Source: Peptostreptococcaceae bacterium
GTDB lineage: Bacteria; Bacillota_A; Clostridia; Peptostreptococcales; Anaerovoracaceae
Reading direction: 5' to 3'
DNA length: 9,873 nucleotides
Assembly (NCBI GenBank): GCA_016650135.1
Contig: JAENWH010000043.1
Coordinates: forward strand, 1-9,873
In this document: positions 6,736 to 9,873 of the stretch, piece after piece
Position numbering within the stretch: position 1 is the stretch's first letter
How the letters are laid out: each line of letters begins with the position of its first letter
Translations under genes and position numbers: made by a program
The notes under the pieces: generated by a model
Database searches by the model: none
The model's input: only the letters and a program-made list of their open reading frames with translations
What the model was told of the DNA's origin: nothing

Positions 6736-6753
6736 TTGATAAATGATTATCAA
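6736..6753. promoter_or_regulatory. Candidate Rex operator (perfect 18-bp palindrome)
   Basis: TTGATAAATGATTATCAA is a perfect 7-4-7 palindrome with the outer TTG...CAA and spacing of Rex binding sites. Rex is the NADH/NAD+-sensing repressor that controls butyrate and alcohol genes in Clostridia. The site overlaps the -35 region of possible crotonase promoters: TTGATA (6736-6741) with TAGTAT (6759-6764), or TTATCA (6747-6752) with TATAAA (6771-6776). Repression of crotonase and CoA-transferase when NADH is low is the inferred role. Confidence 0.55.
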
Positions 6754-6781
6754 AGTGGTAGTATTTAGAGTATAAAACTGA

Positions 6782-6810
6782 TTGCAATAGGCAATAAGAA
6801 CTAGTATAGT
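6782..6810 (+). promoter_or_regulatory. Possible proximal promoter of the crotonase/CoA-transferase unit
   Basis: TTGCAA (6782-6787, 4 of 6) and TATAGT (6805-6810, 5 of 6) are separated by 17 bp. The start site would be near 6817, about 43 nt before the crotonase ATG. It competes with the promoter candidates overlapping the palindrome at 6736-6753; the sequence cannot say which is used. Confidence 0.4.
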
Positions 6811-6859
6811 TTAATTTAGATAAGATTTATCCGTTACGCATTAAGAAAGGAAGTTAATT

Positions 6860-7636
6860 ATGTTTCAGAATTTAAAGTATGAGGTAAAAAACAATATCGC
6901 GACCATTACTGTTAACAGGCCAAAAGCGCTAAACGCTTTAAGCGAAGAGGTTTTAGACGAACTTTTCGAAGCTTTCACAACTGCTGATAAGGACCCTGCT
7001 GTAAAAGCGGTTATATTGACTGGTGAAGGCAGAGCTTTTGTTGCCGGTGCCGACATCTCTCAGATGGTGGTTCTTTCAGGCATTGATGGCCAAACCTTGA
7101 TGAAAAAAGGTGCTTTAGTAATGAACTATATCGAAGAAATCAGCAAACCCGTCATAGGGGCCATAAACGGTTTTGCATTGGGTGGTGGATGTGAACTTGC
7201 AATGGCTTGCGACATTAGAATTGCATCAGTCAATGCAAAATTTGGTCAGCCTGAAGTTAATCTTGGAATAATTCCAGGATTCGGGGGAACTCAAAGACTT
7301 CCTAGATTAGTAGGGAAAGGCATGGGTAAATATTTGATGATGACTGCCGAAATCATTGGAGCAGAAGAAGCTTTGAGAATAGGTCTTGTAGAAAAGGTTG
7401 TTTCTGCGGAGGACCTTATTTCCACCTGCGAAGCAATTGCAAATACTATTATGGCTAATGCACCTATTGCTATAAAGACCCTAAAGATTGCTGTCAACCA
7501 AGGCATTATGCTTGATGTAAAAACCGGAATTGCTCTTGAAGGTGAAGCTTGTACTGCGCCTTTCTGTTCCGAAGACAGAAAAGAAGGCATGAACGCTTTC
7601 CTTGAAAAAAGACCTGCTAAATTTGAAAATAAATAA
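6860..7636 (+). CDS. Enoyl-CoA hydratase/3-hydroxyacyl-CoA dehydratase (crotonase family)
   Basis: This 258-residue cytoplasmic enzyme of the crotonase fold adds or removes water across the 2,3 bond of short-chain enoyl-CoA (crotonyl-CoA, possibly acryloyl-CoA). The oxyanion-hole elements are AGADI (62-66) and GGG (108-110). Both catalytic glutamates of true hydratases are present: Glu112 (GGGCELAMACD) and Glu132 (FGQPEVNLGIIPGFGGTQRL). They are 20 residues apart, as in rat mitochondrial hydratase. A residue pair of this kind argues against isomerase-only or decarboxylase paralogues. AAAGGAAG (6846-6853) supports the start. The CoA-transferase follows after 30 nt in the same transcript. No 3-hydroxybutyryl-CoA dehydrogenase or thiolase gene adjoins it, unlike the classical crt operon, so a role with 3-hydroxypropionyl-CoA is as possible as one with 3-hydroxybutyryl-CoA. 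Confidence 0.94.
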   Translation: MFQNLKYEVKNNIATITVNRPKALNALSEEVLDELFEAFTTADKDPAVKAVILTGEGRAFVAGADISQMVVLSGIDGQTLMKKGALVMNYIEEISKPVIGAINGFALGGGCELAMACDIRIASVNAKFGQPEVNLGIIPGFGGTQRLPRLVGKGMGKYLMMTAEIIGAEEALRIGLVEKVVSAEDLISTCEAIANTIMANAPIAIKTLKIAVNQGIMLDVKTGIALEGEACTAPFCSEDRKEGMNAFLEKRPAKFENK

Positions 7637-7666
7637 TTGTTACAGTAAAATTGATGGAGTTAAAAT

Positions 7667-9226
7667 ATGCGTACTAAAAAAATTATAACGGCTGAAGAAG
7701 CCTCATCGTTGGTAAAAAACTGTGATACCATTGCAACAAGCGGCTTTGTTGGAAGTGGTTGCCCTGAGGCTTTGACGAAGGCTTTGGAAAAAAGATTTCT
7801 CGAAACCGGGGAACCAAACAACCTTACTTATTTTTTCCCTGGTTCACAAGGCAATAGAGATGGTCGGGGTGCAGAACATTTCGCCCATAAGGGAATGCTG
7901 AAGAGAATGATTGCCGGGCATTACAACACCGCTCCTGCAATTGGTAAAATGATTTTAAATAATGAACTGGAAGGTTACAATCTTCCTCAAGGAACATTAT
8001 CTCAGCTCTGTAGAGATATAGCCGCTCACAAAATCGGCACCATTACACATGTCGGTCTGAACACCTTCGTAGACCCAAGGCTGGAAGGCGGCAAGTTAAA
8101 TTCAGTTACTACTGAAAATATTGTCGAACTTATTGAGATTTTAGGAGAAGAAAAACTGCTGTACAAATCCTTCCCTATCAATGTGGCTTTCATTAGAGGG
8201 TCTTATGCGGATGAACTTGGAAATGTAACAATGCAAAATGAAATTGGGCCTGGGGAAACCACTGCTATTGCACAAGCTGTTAAAAACAGTGATGGTATTG
8301 TCATTGTACAGGTCGAAAAAATAGTAAAGGCCGGAACCCTTGATCCCAGACTGGTAAGACTCCCTAAAATATATGTGGACGCTCTTGTGATAACAGAAGA
8401 TCCGATAGATCACCAGCAGTCCTTTGGTTTTGATTTTGACCCTTCTGTCTGTGGAGAGCTTGCGGTTCCAGTTGGCGGCATTCCAATCCCGCCACTAAAT
8501 CCTAAGAAAGTTATAGGGCGAAGAGCTGCCATGGAGCTTTCTATGGATACCGTTGTAAATCTTGGAATAGGAATACCTGAATATGTTTCTGCAGTTGCAA
8601 ATGAAGAAGGCATTCTTGATTGGATGACCCTTACGGTAGAGGCCGGCCCCATCGGTGGAGTGCCTTGTGGAGGGGTCCAGTTTGGCGCATCAGTCAACCC
8701 GGAATGCATTCTTTCCCATCATGAGCAGTTTGACTTTTATGACGGTGGAGGTGCAGATTTTGCCTTCCTGGGTCTTGCTCAGGCAGATAAAGAAGGTAAT
8801 ATTAACGTAAGCAAGTTCGGTCCAAGAATAGCTGGCTGCGGCGGATTTATCAATATCACTCAAAATGCAAAAAGAGTTTTCTATTGCGGAACGTTTACAG
8901 CTGGGGGATTTAAAGCTGACATCAAAGATGGGCAGCTTAAAATACTTAAAGAAGGTGCTGAAAAGAAGTTTTTAAACAAGGTGGAACAGGTTACTTTTAG
9001 CGGCACTTACGCTGCAAAAATTGGTCAGCCGGTAATGTACATCACCGAAAGAGCCGTATTCGAGTTAAGAAAAGACGGTGTTCATCTTATTGAAATAGCT
9101 CCTGGTGTCGATCTTCAAAAGGATATCCTTGATTTAATGGACTTTGTACCAATAATGAATATTGCACCAAAACTTATGGATGCACGAATCTTTACAGATG
9201 AACTGATGGGCTTAAAATACAAATAA
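7667..9226 (+). CDS. Propionate/acetate-type CoA-transferase (family I, Pct/YdiF-like)
   Basis: This 519-residue fused-subunit CoA-transferase moves CoA between acetyl- or propionyl-CoA and a short acid such as lactate, 3-hydroxypropionate, acrylate or butyrate. The N-terminal alpha-type half (about 1-260) has TSGFVGSG (24-31) and GSQGNRDGRGAEHFAHKG (59-76). The beta-type half starts near KKVIGRRAAMEL (280-291) and carries LTVEAGPIGGVPCGG (322-336) with the catalytic Glu325, which forms the glutamyl-CoA thioester. GPRIAGCGGFINIT (385-398) and FCGTF-like CGTFTAGG (407-414) follow. Length and order match the Clostridium propionicum propionate CoA-transferase (about 524 residues), and the likeness as remembered is high throughout. 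GGAG at 7656-7659 precedes the ATG. It forms an operon with the crotonase. The stop is followed at once by a 14-bp repeat array and a terminator hairpin. Confidence 0.93.
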   Translation: MRTKKIITAEEASSLVKNCDTIATSGFVGSGCPEALTKALEKRFLETGEPNNLTYFFPGSQGNRDGRGAEHFAHKGMLKRMIAGHYNTAPAIGKMILNNELEGYNLPQGTLSQLCRDIAAHKIGTITHVGLNTFVDPRLEGGKLNSVTTENIVELIEILGEEKLLYKSFPINVAFIRGSYADELGNVTMQNEIGPGETTAIAQAVKNSDGIVIVQVEKIVKAGTLDPRLVRLPKIYVDALVITEDPIDHQQSFGFDFDPSVCGELAVPVGGIPIPPLNPKKVIGRRAAMELSMDTVVNLGIGIPEYVSAVANEEGILDWMTLTVEAGPIGGVPCGGVQFGASVNPECILSHHEQFDFYDGGGADFAFLGLAQADKEGNINVSKFGPRIAGCGGFINITQNAKRVFYCGTFTAGGFKADIKDGQLKILKEGAEKKFLNKVEQVTFSGTYAAKIGQPVMYITERAVFELRKDGVHLIEIAPGVDLQKDILDLMDFVPIMNIAPKLMDARIFTDELMGLKYK

Positions 9227-9310
9227 AATATAGTCGATGGAATATAACCGACAGAATTTAACCGACAGAAATCAACCGACAGAATTTAACCGACAGAAAT
9301 CAACCGAAAG
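9227..9310 (+). repeat. Array of six 14-bp tandem repeats after the CoA-transferase stop
   Basis: Starting on the base after the TAA stop, six head-to-tail 14-bp units fill 9227-9310. The first (AATATAGTCGATGG) is degenerate, with four changes from the second (AATATAACCGACAG). Units at 9255-9268 and 9283-9296 are identical (AATTTAACCGACAG). Units at 9269-9282 and 9297-9310 are AAATCAACCGACAG and AAATCAACCGAAAG. The last four therefore form a 28-bp higher-order repeat with one mismatch. The final unit doubles as part of the left arm of the terminator hairpin. The function is unknown; the array is in the 3' untranslated region. Confidence 0.9.
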
Positions 9311-9334
9311 CCTCCCAATCTAGGGAGGCTTTCG
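9305..9334 (+). terminator. Terminator hairpin of the crotonase/CoA-transferase operon
   Basis: A perfect 12-bp stem, CGAAAGCCTCCC (9305-9316) with GGGAGGCTTTCG (9323-9334), encloses the 6-nt loop AATCTA. The U-rich stretch after the GC core is only three bases and lies within the outer stem. Termination may thus be partial, or the element may act mainly as a 3' stabiliser. An AAC/GTT pair can extend the stem past a two-base bulge. Confidence 0.75.
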
Positions 9335-9350
9335 AAGTTCCAGCTTAAGA

Positions 9351-9873
9351 TAGGCATATTCTGCTCCAATTTGCTTGTAAAAGTTTAACTGTTTTCTCGT
9401 CTTGGTGTAGCAACACTATTTATTAGAAGAAGTTATACTACTTCATCTGATTTTACGCATAAATCACCTAACCTTTCATCTTTTGTTAGGTGTATGCCAC
9501 ATCTATTTGAATTTAAAAGGTTAACTCCCTTTTAAACTTGATGAATCAATGCTATTTTTACAATGAAGTTATACTGTTCCATCAGGTTTCTCGTATAGTT
9601 CACATAACCTTTTCCGTTTTGTTAGGTATTCCTTCAATAATTCTAATAACTTTAGGTTATCAAAATCATGCAATTACATTATCCAGATATAAATCTACCC
9701 TTTACTTTTTGAATTTTAAACAATAAGGTTAAATATATCCTTGCAGTTAGGCATACTCCTCAATATTATCTGGAAATCAGTATAATTAATAGCTAAAATT
9801 CTTCACATTCTACTCAGGAATAAATAAGACTAACCTTTTCTTTACACTATTACACTCTATAGGTTAATTACTC
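9351..9873. repeat. Degenerate tandem array with a period near 136 bp, running off the right edge
   Basis: This gene-free stretch consists of diverged direct repeats, each beginning with TAGG followed by a (G/A)TAT-like or CATA-like segment. Unit 1 (9351-9486) and unit 2 (9487-9622) are both exactly 136 bp. They align without gaps at about 92 of 136 positions by hand count, with the best blocks being GAAGTTATACT (9429 and 9565), TTAACT and CCTTT...TTTTGTTAGG. Unit 3 (9623-9747, 125 bp) and unit 4 (9748-9859, about 112 bp) are weaker but keep the TAGG start, AGGTTA or TAACCTTTTC blocks, and a further TAGG starts at 9860. Unit 1 ends in an 8-bp inverted repeat, CACCTAAC (9465-9472) with GTTAGGTG (9485-9492). 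A period of 136 is not a multiple of three, so this is not a repetitive protein. No credible gene was found in it. Confidence 0.75.

Noticed and set aside
9227..9310. CRISPR array
   Set aside because: Units are 14 bp and directly abutting, with no unique spacers; this is a tandem satellite.
9538..9726. 62-codon plus-strand open frame in the right-hand repeat region
   Set aside because: It lies within the degenerate 136-bp units, whose period is not a multiple of three, and has no ribosome binding site or recognisable domain.
9351..9873. CRISPR array or insertion sequence
   Set aside because: Units are long, diverged and contiguous, with no spacer-repeat structure, no transposase frame and no terminal inverted repeats.

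Overview
The window looks like chromosomal DNA from an anaerobic, low-GC Bacillota of the class Clostridia. The evidence is AT-rich intergenic DNA, strong GGAGG-type ribosome binding sites, and a set of CoA-linked fermentation genes (acyl-CoA dehydrogenase with EtfB/EtfA, crotonase, propionate-type CoA-transferase, iron-dependent alcohol dehydrogenase). A HypA hydrogenase-maturation gene is also present. Genus cannot be fixed from the sequence alone.

Layout. The left edge holds the 5' part of hypA (minus strand, cut by the window end). Divergent from it is a sodium-dependent NSS/SNF amino-acid transporter (551-1927, plus). A noncoding stretch with a 17-bp tandem duplication leads to a perfect 21-bp inverted repeat (2132-2178). 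This serves as a two-way terminator between the transporter and the convergent operon acyl-CoA dehydrogenase - etfB - etfA (5242 down to 2229, minus). Upstream of that operon on the same strand is an iron-dependent alcohol dehydrogenase (6560-5406). It is divergent from a two-gene plus-strand unit: crotonase (6860-7636) and a propionate/acetate-type CoA-transferase (7667-9226). The last 650 bases hold no convincing gene. They contain an array of 14-bp repeats running straight from the CoA-transferase stop into a terminator hairpin, then a degenerate tandem array with a period of about 136 bp that reaches the right edge.

How the genes may work together. CoA-transferase, crotonase, acyl-CoA dehydrogenase and EtfAB can form a chain hydroxy acid -> hydroxyacyl-CoA -> enoyl-CoA -> saturated acyl-CoA, with the alcohol dehydrogenase making the hydroxy acid or removing an aldehyde. 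Thiolase and 3-hydroxybutyryl-CoA dehydrogenase of the classical butyrate operon are absent here. A 3-hydroxypropionate/acryloyl-CoA/propionate route, or part of a butyrate route, are both possible. The transporter could supply an amino acid, but this is only inferred from proximity.

Regulation. The 299-bp divergent region between the alcohol dehydrogenase and the crotonase holds a perfect 18-bp palindrome and a second near-match, both of the form used by the NADH-sensing repressor Rex. This suggests redox control of the pathway. The most unusual parts of the window are the two unrelated tandem-repeat arrays downstream of the CoA-transferase.
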